This document shows, one piece after another, positions 54,922 through 61,448 of a DNA stretch of 64,000 nt. The stretch comes from SB11 sp965222995 (lineage in GTDB: Bacteria > Bacteroidota > Bacteroidia > UBA8524). Under the pieces are notes generated by a model. That model was given only the letters and a program-made list of their open reading frames with translations. It did not search any database and had not been told where the DNA came from. How positions within the stretch are numbered: position 1 is the stretch's first letter; every line of letters begins with the position of its first letter. The stretch spans positions 3,100,001 to 3,164,000 of the forward strand of contig OZ244977.1 of the NCBI GenBank assembly GCA_965222995.1, read 5' to 3'. The position numbers and the translations under genes were made by a program.

Positions 54922-55349
54922 AATTATTAATTATTTATTAAATAGATGTAATCGACAATTAATTGACAATCTTCATGCTAAGCAATATTCAAAATTGAAG
55001 CTATTTCTTTAATATCAGATTAAATTATTTGTAATATTTGGGTAAAATAAGTCTTATTACAATTATCTTACAATCTGTGAAACAGAGCAAAAACCAATAT
55101 TTTCAACACATTCAAGCAGAGTTTAAATTTTAAAATTGCTTTTTAATTGCCAAAAAATGACATTTATCTATAAAATACATAGAAAATAATATCTTTTAGT
55201 TATTTTTTTGTCATAAAAAATAACTTTCAGTCATTTAAAAGTAAGTTTCTATAAAAAGAGAAAAGTATGAGTAAACGAGACTATATTTTCTAGAAAAGTT
55301 TTTGGGAACGTTAGCCACAGATAAAAAACTAACTTTATGAAGTTTTAGA
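54922..55349. other. AT-rich intergenic region
   Basis: 428 bases without a supported gene, between the giant T9SS gene and the DUF5655 gene, both on the minus strand. It must contain the promoter of the former, but no clean TAnnTTTG element is visible near ATG 54921. An 11-bp inverted repeat lies at 55198-55225. Confidence 0.6.
55198..55225. repeat. AT-only inverted repeat in the intergenic region
   Basis: AGTTATTTTTT (55198-55208) is the reverse complement of AAAAAATAACT (55215-55225), with a 6-base loop. No T tail; it could be a weak terminator for the DUF5655 gene or a chance AT palindrome. Confidence 0.4.
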
Positions 55350-55748
55350 TTAAGAAATCTGATAAGAATTGTGGATAGGCTCAAAAATATCCGACGATAA
55401 CTCTTCTATGGCAGATAGGCGAATATGATTCTCGAATTTGTTATTATAGGCTTTGCTTTTATGAATATACCAACCCGATAAACGCTCTTTTGAAAAAAAT
55501 TTCAAATCAATTACTTTCTGCATAGGTCGAACAATAAGAAAACCTTTGTTGCGAGAAAATACTATGCAGTTTTTTGTTGGACTTACAATTACCCCTTCCC
55601 ACTCCATAACAGTAACTAACACTTTCTCAAAAATCAGCATTATCTCTTCAGGCTTGCCTTCAAATAAACTGTCAATATCTACCTTAGCGCAATAGTGCCA
55701 TTGGTTTTTAAACCTTATTTGCCGTTCACATTTGGGACAGATAACCAT
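55350..55748 (-). CDS. DUF5655 domain-containing protein
   Basis: 132 residues. The N-terminus has a small zinc-binding-type cluster (CPKCERQ, then HYC), followed by the DUF5655 pattern: DIDSLFEGKPEEIMLIFEKVL, VTVMEWEGVIVSPTKNCIVF (short blocks) and a C-terminal HIRLSAIEELSSDIFEPIHNSYQ region. The fold is proposed to be a transport-associated or ligand-binding domain; function is unknown. It is separated from the SnoaL gene by a terminator, so it is its own transcript. Confidence 0.8.
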   Translation of the reverse strand: MVICPKCERQIRFKNQWHYCAKVDIDSLFEGKPEEIMLIFEKVLVTVMEWEGVIVSPTKNCIVFSRNKGFLIVRPMQKVIDLKFFSKERLSGWYIHKSKAYNNKFENHIRLSAIEELSSDIFEPIHNSYQIS

Positions 55749-55783
55749 ATAGTCAATAACAGATTATTAATTAAAAAGTTATA

Positions 55784-55809
55784 ACAAAAAAGCCGTACAA
55801 AGTACGGCT
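55784..55809 (-). terminator. Terminator after the SnoaL-like gene
   Basis: On the minus strand AGCCGTAC and GTACGGCT (55791-55798 and 55802-55809) form an 8-bp stem with a 3-base loop, followed by a run of six T. Confidence 0.8.
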
Positions 55810-55844
55810 CTACTCTAATTATTAATACAAGAATGAACAATAAC

Positions 55845-56198
55845 CTAATAAAAGATTTGCTCACTCACTATCTTTCCATCTGTCACCTTATACACTATTA
55901 GCTCTGATAATTGCATACGGTTACCGTCTTTTAGGGTAGCATCAAAGCTCATACCTAATGAGATATAGTCTCCCGATACTAAGGGTTCTGAAAGTTTACG
56001 GTTGTGTAGTTCTTTAATGCTACCACCAAACATATTGGCTTTTTCTTTTACCTGACCTATGCCTTTTGCATGTGGCATTGCCTCAAATTGTGACTCTATC
56101 GATTCTACATTTTCAGCAAAAAGCTCATTGTGTATGGTGTCTAAATCTACCTCGTTAATGGCTTTGTGTAATTTTTGTGCTAGTGCTTCGTTACTCAT
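55845..56198 (-). CDS. SnoaL-like/NTF2-like fold protein
   Basis: 117 residues with the small alpha+beta barrel pattern of SnoaL-like proteins (helical start ALAQKLHKAINEVDLDTIHNELF, then strands ending QLSELIVYKVTDGKIVSEQIFY, cited in blocks). These proteins bind small hydrophobic molecules, and some are regulatory. It follows the SRPBCC gene by 58 bases and is probably in the same transcript; a terminator follows. Sigma factors of the ECF41 type carry a fused SnoaL domain. Here the domain is a separate gene close to a sigma factor. Confidence 0.8.
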   Translation of the reverse strand: MSNEALAQKLHKAINEVDLDTIHNELFAENVESIESQFEAMPHAKGIGQVKEKANMFGGSIKELHNRKLSEPLVSGDYISLGMSFDATLKDGNRMQLSELIVYKVTDGKIVSEQIFY

Positions 56199-56256
56199 TT
56201 TTATTATTTTTAATTGTTTATTACTTAGATACTTAAAGCCAAGTGGTGTTACAGAA

Positions 56257-56766
56257 CTAAGCAGCTTTCTTAGTTTTACGTTGAAACTTGGCTAGTTCCT
56301 CAGCTTTTTCGGGGCTAGGTTTTCCTATTTCTACATAGTGCTTGAAATCACCTATTACATCAGTAAGCAATTTGTTTAGTTGTAGCTTCATCATTGGGCT
56401 CATAATAGAACCAACCAATCCTTTTGTTTCCATACGTAAATGCATATTTACTTGGGTAGCATTACCACGTTGGGTTAATCTCCAAGTATTGATAGCTGTG
56501 CCTATAAAAAAAGGGAAGCCTTCTTCTACCTCATACGCCAATATATAGTTTTTTGCGTCAAAGGTTTTTACCACTTCTTTAATTCTGCCTTGGGTAGTAT
56601 CACAAGTACGATTGTTGCAAACTGCTCCTTCTATTTTTGGTGTACCGAAACCTGCCGAATGGTTTAAAGTTCTTGCCCACTTGTAGGCTTCGCCATATTG
56701 GTTGCCCAATACCTCCCATACATCTGCTATGGGTTTGTTTACTAAAATCTCTCTCTTGAATTCCAT
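56257..56766 (-). CDS. SRPBCC family protein
   Basis: 169 residues with the START/Bet v 1-like helix-grip pattern: FKREILVNKPIADVWEVLGN at the start, then WRLTQRGNATQVNMHLRMETKG and a long C-terminal helix (PMMKLQLNKLLTDVIGDFKHYVE, in blocks), ending in basic KRKTKKAA. The pair CNNRTC at about 51 may be redox or metal active. The family binds hydrophobic ligands; many are polyketide cyclase-like. It is first in a small operon with the SnoaL gene and carries upstream the same 12-base motif as the sigma factor gene, suggesting control by that factor. Confidence 0.8.
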   Translation of the reverse strand: MEFKREILVNKPIADVWEVLGNQYGEAYKWARTLNHSAGFGTPKIEGAVCNNRTCDTTQGRIKEVVKTFDAKNYILAYEVEEGFPFFIGTAINTWRLTQRGNATQVNMHLRMETKGLVGSIMSPMMKLQLNKLLTDVIGDFKHYVEIGKPSPEKAEELAKFQRKTKKAA

Positions 56767-56796
56767 TTTTGTATTCGTTTTTTGTTTTCAATACTT

Positions 56797-56827
56797 GGAT
56801 ACGAGAAATGTACAGGTGTTACAAAAC
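56797..56827 (-). promoter_or_regulatory. Candidate ECF-type promoter of the SRPBCC-SnoaL operon
   Basis: Minus strand: GTTTTGTAACAC (56816-56827) contains TGTAAC, a typical ECF -35 element. After a 14-base spacer comes CGTAT (56799-56803). It lies 30 to 60 bases before the SRPBCC ATG. The same 12-mer recurs before the sigma factor gene. Confidence 0.5.
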
Positions 56828-56842
56828 CTAATCGCTTAGAAA

Positions 56843-56879
56843 CAAAAAATCCCTTTAGCAGCAAGCTGCTAAAGGGATT
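56843..56879 (-). terminator. Terminator of the sigma factor gene
   Basis: A perfect 15-bp stem (56848-56862 with 56865-56879) has a 2-base loop and, on the minus strand, a T-rich tail. It lies 22 bases after the sigma factor stop codon. Confidence 0.9.
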
Positions 56880-56900
56880 AAGAATTAAAACCCTTTCAAC

Positions 56901-57770
56901 TTAATTAAAGTATTTTATCAAATCACTATCGTTTAAAATACCTTCTATAATAGTTTTCTTATCAAAGTTTTCTTTGGTAGGGTGTTCTCTAAATAATTCG
57001 GTGTATTTTTCATCAAAGGCTTCCATCACATTCTCGTGCTCAGTTATAGCATAGTTGGCTATTTTGTTTTTATATGATATGTTAAACTGTAAATTATCCT
57101 CATCCAGCAATCCCATAGGCTGTAATGCTTTAGCTTTTTTAGGACATCTACAAGGGTTGTTTTTGTTCACCAGACCGCACTTGTTATTCATGTAATTGTA
57201 CAGCTCTTTTCTTGCCCTGTGTAGTTTTACCCTAAAATTTTGTGGGGATATGTTAAATATCTCTGCCCCCAGTATATGGTCAACACCAAAAGAATCACCC
57301 AAAATATAAATTAATCGTTGTTCGCGGGTAAGACACATTAACATGCCAGACATACAGCGTATTTGCATCTCTCGCGAAAGCTCTTTTTGTGCAATTTCTT
57401 CTTCTTTGGTAAGTTCAGGGTTAGGGACTGCATCCAATTGCTCGCCATAGTTTTCAAAAGAGCTAAACTGTTCTTCGCCTTTTCTACGCTTCGATTGTAA
57501 AAACTCATTTACAACTATGCGGTATAGCCAAGTGCGGAATGAACTTTTAAAAGTAAACTGTGATAGCTTGGTAATAACCTTTAGCAATGTTTCTTGAGTT
57601 AAATCCATAGCATCGTTAGGGTCGTGAGCCATTTTCCAAGCTACATTATATATAAAAGGTTGGTGGAGATGAATAAGCTCGCTTAATGCTTCTTTATCGC
57701 CATCAATAGATTGACGTACCAAATCAATATTATCTGTTTCAGAATATTTTGATGATAAAGGGTTTTTCAT
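56901..57770 (-). CDS. RNA polymerase ECF sigma factor with Cys-rich C-terminal extension
   Basis: 289 residues, longer than the usual 170-200 of ECF factors. Sigma2 (about 13-97) contains the typical DAMDLTQETLLKV and FRTWLYRIVVNEFLQSKRR. Sigma4 (about 131-198) has a helix-turn-helix around LGAEIFNISPQNFRVKLHRARKELY (blocks). The C-terminal extension begins with CGLVNKNNPCRCPKK, a cysteine cluster seen in one ECF subgroup, and continues with about 85 residues not seen in short ECF proteins. No anti-sigma gene is adjacent, so the extension may be the regulatory part. A shared upstream 12-mer suggests autoregulation and control of the SRPBCC operon. A divergent K+ channel lies 69 bases away. 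Confidence 0.88.
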   Translation of the reverse strand: MKNPLSSKYSETDNIDLVRQSIDGDKEALSELIHLHQPFIYNVAWKMAHDPNDAMDLTQETLLKVITKLSQFTFKSSFRTWLYRIVVNEFLQSKRRKGEEQFSSFENYGEQLDAVPNPELTKEEEIAQKELSREMQIRCMSGMLMCLTREQRLIYILGDSFGVDHILGAEIFNISPQNFRVKLHRARKELYNYMNNKCGLVNKNNPCRCPKKAKALQPMGLLDEDNLQFNISYKNKIANYAITEHENVMEAFDEKYTELFREHPTKENFDKKTIIEGILNDSDLIKYFN

Positions 57771-57806
57771 ATCAAGGTTTTACAAGTTAGATGCAAATTT
57801 TTAGAT

Positions 57807-57818
57807 GTGTTACAAAAC
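57807..57818 (-). promoter_or_regulatory. 12-base motif upstream of the sigma factor gene
   Basis: Minus strand GTTTTGTAACAC, identical to 56816-56827, 36 bases before the sigma factor ATG. It is a likely ECF -35 element; the -10 at a similar distance is not conserved. Confidence 0.5.
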
Positions 57819-57839
57819 TTGTTTAAATTTACCCTGTTG

Positions 57840-58688
57840 ATGAGTAAACGTTTTTCAGAAGACGAACACGCAAAGTATAAACTATCGCCCTGGCGATTGA
57901 AAATACACGAAATAATTTTTGAAGCAGATACCCCTGCCGGAAAACTATTTGACGTTGTTTTAATTGTTCTAATTTTAACCAGCTTATTGGGTATGATGCT
58001 GGAAAGCGTGAAAGAAATTGATGCTAAGTATGACCCGCAACTTAGGGCTTTAGACTGGGCAATTACCGCCATTTTTACCATTGAGTATATACTTAGGATT
58101 ATCTCTACGGGCAGGCCCAGAAAATATATTTTCAGCTTTTATGGCATTGTTGATTTACTCTCCATATTACCTACTTACATAGGTGTATTTATTAGTGGTG
58201 CCCAAGCACTTTCAGTATTGCGTGCTGTTAGGCTGATGCGGGTATTTAGGGTATTGAAGCTGGTTCAATTTGTTGGCGAAGGCTATTCCCTTACCCGAGC
58301 TGTAAGAGCCAGTTTAAACAAAATAATAGTGTTTTTACTATTTGTAATTACGCTGTGTATGATATTAGGCACACTAATGTATTTAATAGAAGGGAAAGAA
58401 GCCGGCTTTACCAGCATACCCATAAGTATTTATTGGTGTATTGTAACCCTTACCACTGTGGGTTATGGAGATATTGCACCCCATACACCACTAGGGCAAA
58501 CACTTGCCTCACTTATTATGATTATAGGTTATGGTGTGCTGGCTGTACCTACAGGCATAGTAAGTGCTGAAATGGTGCGGGGCAACCAACAAGATGAAAA
58601 ATTTTCTACCCAAGCATGTCCCGAATGCTCCAAAGAAGGACATGAACCCGATGCTGTGCACTGTAAGTTTTGTGGGGCAGAATTGTAA
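57840..58688 (+). CDS. Voltage-gated-type potassium channel with C-terminal zinc-ribbon tail
   Basis: 282 residues from ATG 57840 (the open frame extends to 57807, but the shorter start begins MSKRFSED as in relatives). Six membrane helices: S1-S4 (about 33-140), with the arginine-rich S4 segment RAVRLMRVFRVLKL, S5, pore loop with selectivity filter TVGYGD at 206-211, and S6. The C-terminus is a short cysteine cluster (CPECSKEGHEPDAVHCKFCG), a possible zinc ribbon. No RCK/TrkA-type domain is present. It is followed 3 bases later by the 58692 gene. The ribbon may bind metals or mediate assembly. Confidence 0.92.
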   Translation: MSKRFSEDEHAKYKLSPWRLKIHEIIFEADTPAGKLFDVVLIVLILTSLLGMMLESVKEIDAKYDPQLRALDWAITAIFTIEYILRIISTGRPRKYIFSFYGIVDLLSILPTYIGVFISGAQALSVLRAVRLMRVFRVLKLVQFVGEGYSLTRAVRASLNKIIVFLLFVITLCMILGTLMYLIEGKEAGFTSIPISIYWCIVTLTTVGYGDIAPHTPLGQTLASLIMIIGYGVLAVPTGIVSAEMVRGNQQDEKFSTQACPECSKEGHEPDAVHCKFCGAEL

Positions 58689-58691
58689 GCT

Positions 58692-59219
58692 ATGACTTCA
58701 TCCGACTCTATTATCAAACAGCTCCATTTGTCCCTAAAATCAAGTATGATGAAGGACAGGCAGATTTGGGCAAAGCAAATTGTTGATGAAGGAATCGATA
58801 TGAAAGAGCTAGCCAATATTTTTCTTTTCAGTAATGAAGCATCAGCGTTACAGTTTACATGGTTGTTAAGCGATATTGGTAATTATAATAGAGACGTATT
58901 GTATAAAATACTTCCATATCTTTTTGAAAAACGAGAGCAAACCAATATTAAAGATTTTAAATACCAATTTGTAAAATATTGGAGTATAGCCGGTATACCC
59001 GAAGAAAATGAAGCAGACGCTATTAATTTATTATTCAATTGGCTTAACAACAGCAGCACCAATGTTTCTACCAAAACCCATGCTATGCTAAACCTATATA
59101 AACTATCAAAAAAGTATCCTGATATTAAAAACGAACTTAAAACCGGTATAGAAACCCAACTGAACAAAACTTCCATTTCATTCAGCACTAGGGCTGCTAA
59201 AATTCTTAAGAAGCTTTAA
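58692..59219 (+). CDS. Conserved hypothetical helical (HEAT-like) protein
   Basis: 175 residues, almost all helical, with hydrophobic spacing like short armadillo/HEAT repeats (ALQFTWLLSDIGN, KPFLFEKREQ-type and THAMLNLYKLSKKYP segments). No family is recognised. It starts 3 bases after the K+ channel stop and is probably co-transcribed with it. Its last 4 bases overlap the convergent GyrI-like gene. Confidence 0.7.
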   Translation: MTSSDSIIKQLHLSLKSSMMKDRQIWAKQIVDEGIDMKELANIFLFSNEASALQFTWLLSDIGNYNRDVLYKILPYLFEKREQTNIKDFKYQFVKYWSIAGIPEENEADAINLLFNWLNNSSTNVSTKTHAMLNLYKLSKKYPDIKNELKTGIETQLNKTSISFSTRAAKILKKL

Positions 59220-59683
59220 CGTATCGGTATATAAATGTCTTCTTCAGAATCAGGGCTACCGTTTTTGTATTTTTCTCCCAATACTTCAAAATGTGGGCGG
59301 TTATCCAAGCTATATCCTGACTGGTGTATCCACTCACCATAAATGTATTGAAATATACTCATATCCATTCCTTTATGGTGAAATACGGCGTATTTCCCTC
59401 CTACCAACTCAAATGGTTCCATACCATTGGGCACGTTATCAAAACCACTTACCTCTGCCAATGCCCACTTGGTAAATTTGTTTGTGGGATTAAAGTTTCT
59501 GAAATGATTTTCAGGAAATACTTGTAATGAAAAAAAGTCCCCCCCTACTCTATTTTTCACCTCACTTAACCGAGACATAAAAGTTTGCCACAATTTTTGG
59601 GTTTTGTTTTCAGCTAATGACATTTCAAGGTTAATACCCACCAGTTTTTTTGGCATTATCTCTAAAAATTCAGGTTCTATCAT
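59216..59683 (-). CDS. GyrI-like small-molecule-binding domain protein
   Basis: 155 residues from ATG 59683 (MIEPEFLEIMPKK); the open frame extends to 59716, but the shorter start fits the family. The fold is that of the effector-binding domain of AraC/MerR regulators (SHS2-type): KLVGINLEMSLAE, then FELVGGKYAVFHHKG, YIYGEWIHQSGY and EDIYIPI at the end. There is no DNA-binding domain, so it is a stand-alone binding protein like SbmC/GyrI. Ligand unknown. Confidence 0.82.
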   Translation of the reverse strand: MIEPEFLEIMPKKLVGINLEMSLAENKTQKLWQTFMSRLSEVKNRVGGDFFSLQVFPENHFRNFNPTNKFTKWALAEVSGFDNVPNGMEPFELVGGKYAVFHHKGMDMSIFQYIYGEWIHQSGYSLDNRPHFEVLGEKYKNGSPDSEEDIYIPIR

Positions 59684-59797
59684 AGTCTTGGTCTGCAATA
59701 TAAAAAAGTACATCACAAAGAATGCGCTATACTACAACAATTGTTTACACTATAACTTGCTAATTTATTTGAAGTTGTATCTTCGCCAGATACTATT

Positions 59798-60145
59798 GTG
59801 GGTAAAAAAGACGTCAAATACTCTATAGACTTAAGTTTTGAAGAGGTACAACTCCCTCCTTTTCAAGATATACTTGTTGTAGGAAAAAATTCTCCACAAG
59901 GTAAAATAGGTCTGTCAAAATCATTAGAACTTTTATTACCAGGTGGTTTCGAAATAATTGAAGTGCAAGAAACTAATGTTGAAGTTGTAATTATTAGTAA
60001 AAAAATTTTAAAAAAAATTCCTTTCAAACAAATTCTTAAATTACTTTCGAAAAAAGTTTTCCCTTATGTTGCTAGTGGAGAATTACTGAAAGTAGACTTA
60101 AAGCTAAATTTCTCTTACGATACTTTTAAGAAAAAGAGGGAATAA
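59798..60145 (+). CDS. Conserved hypothetical protein, possible partner of the CBS kinase
   Basis: 115 residues, GTG start. No recognised family. The chain shows a beta-alpha-beta-like pattern (VKYSIDLSFEEVQL, ILVVGKNSPQGKIGLSKSLELLLPGGFEIIEV, VEVVIISKKILKK, in blocks) and is cytoplasmic. It is followed 15 bases later by the CBS histidine kinase in the same direction, so both are probably one transcript. It might act with the kinase, but that is inference from position only. Confidence 0.6.
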   Translation: MGKKDVKYSIDLSFEEVQLPPFQDILVVGKNSPQGKIGLSKSLELLLPGGFEIIEVQETNVEVVIISKKILKKIPFKQILKLLSKKVFPYVASGELLKVDLKLNFSYDTFKKKRE

Positions 60146-60160
60146 TACTGTACCAACAAC

Positions 60161-61177
60161 ATGCTTATACAAGAGTTAATCCGCACGGATTTTGAAACCA
60201 TAGAGCCGTACCAATGTGTAAAGGCCATTAAGCATAATTTGGCTGATAAAAATGCTTTGGTTGTTATGGAACAAGGTAAGTATTTAGGTCTGCTTACTCC
60301 AAGAGATGTTGTTTTAAATGCCCATAATTTGGTTATTGATTGTGTTGTTCCTAAACCTTCTGTTTCTCCCCAAAATTTTCTGAAAGATGTTTTAAATACC
60401 ATGGTGGCTGAAAATACTGAAGCACTATCAGTATTTGAGGAGGGAAGTTTTATGGGGGTAGTTTATAAAACTGATATTTTATTACTGCTACATAAAATTA
60501 ATCAAGAGCAGCAAGAGCATATAAAAACTATCGTACACGATTTACGTAACCCTATAGCTAATATATCTGGCTTAGCAGAAATGTTGAAGTTTGATGCTGC
60601 AGGTGAACGACAGCAATTAATAGGCTATGCCGAAGATGCTTGCGATTTTGCCAATGAAATTATTAATGATTTACTTATTTCAACAGAAATTGAAGAAAAC
60701 AGCAATACCTTAACAAAGCAACGTACCGATATTTTTACATTCTTAAGGCTTTGTTTGTCAAACATAAGCGGTTCGGCAATGATTAAAGATATTGAAGTTA
60801 AAGATTACTTGCCCGATACAGCTTTATTTATTGCTATTGACAAACTAAAGTTTAGAAGAGCTATACTTAACTTACTTTCAAATGCTATAAAGTTTACACA
60901 CGAAGGGGGTTATATAAAGCTAAGTGCCAAAGTGAAAAAAAAGACGCTTACAATTGTTATTGAAGATAACGGTATAGGCATACCCAAAAAACTCCAGCCC
61001 ATCCTCTTTGAAAAATTTACCAAAGCTAAAAGACAAGGAACTAATAAAGAAAAATCAACAGGCTTAGGTATGTATATCACTAAACAGTTTATTGAGTTGC
61101 ATGACGGAAAAATTTGGCTTGAAAGTGAAGTAGATAAAGGCACTACTTTCTATGTTGAGCTAGGTATTAATCAATAA
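60161..61177 (+). CDS. Histidine kinase with N-terminal CBS pair
   Basis: 338 residues, no membrane helices, so cytoplasmic. A CBS pair (about 1-115; NALVVMEQGKYLGLLTPRDVV and SVFEEGSFMGVVYKTDILL, in blocks) is followed by a compact HisKA with phosphoacceptor His126 in IVHDLRNPIANISG and an HATPase_c domain (N box ILNLLSNAIKF, G1 EDNGIGIPKK, G2 STGLGMYI). CBS domains in this position would sense adenosine nucleotides. No response regulator is adjacent, making it an orphan kinase. It is preceded by an unrecognised 115-residue gene. Confidence 0.88.
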   Translation: MLIQELIRTDFETIEPYQCVKAIKHNLADKNALVVMEQGKYLGLLTPRDVVLNAHNLVIDCVVPKPSVSPQNFLKDVLNTMVAENTEALSVFEEGSFMGVVYKTDILLLLHKINQEQQEHIKTIVHDLRNPIANISGLAEMLKFDAAGERQQLIGYAEDACDFANEIINDLLISTEIEENSNTLTKQRTDIFTFLRLCLSNISGSAMIKDIEVKDYLPDTALFIAIDKLKFRRAILNLLSNAIKFTHEGGYIKLSAKVKKKTLTIVIEDNGIGIPKKLQPILFEKFTKAKRQGTNKEKSTGLGMYITKQFIELHDGKIWLESEVDKGTTFYVELGINQ

Positions 61178-61448
61178 TTTTTCTTAACCAGTCCTTTAAG
61201 GGGCTTCTTGTTTAGGGTTGTCTGTTTACTATTCGACGAACGGAAAGCACTATCCATAAACATTTATTTATCAATTGTTTACATAGCTAATCCCTTTATT
61301 TACTCCTGCTGATTCCTCTCTTATTTCTTAAGGGTATTACAACCTGGGGTTCTATAATTCCGTTTTTCTAAACATACCTATTTATAATTTAGTCGATTTT
61401 TTTTGACTATTTATCTAATTGTTACAAAAATGAAAAAAGTTGATTGCT

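Noticed and set aside
61420..61429. TGTTACAAAA before the last gene, similar to the reverse of the ECF motif
   Set aside because: Only 10 of 12 bases agree, the orientation would point away from the gene, and AT-rich matches of this size arise by chance.
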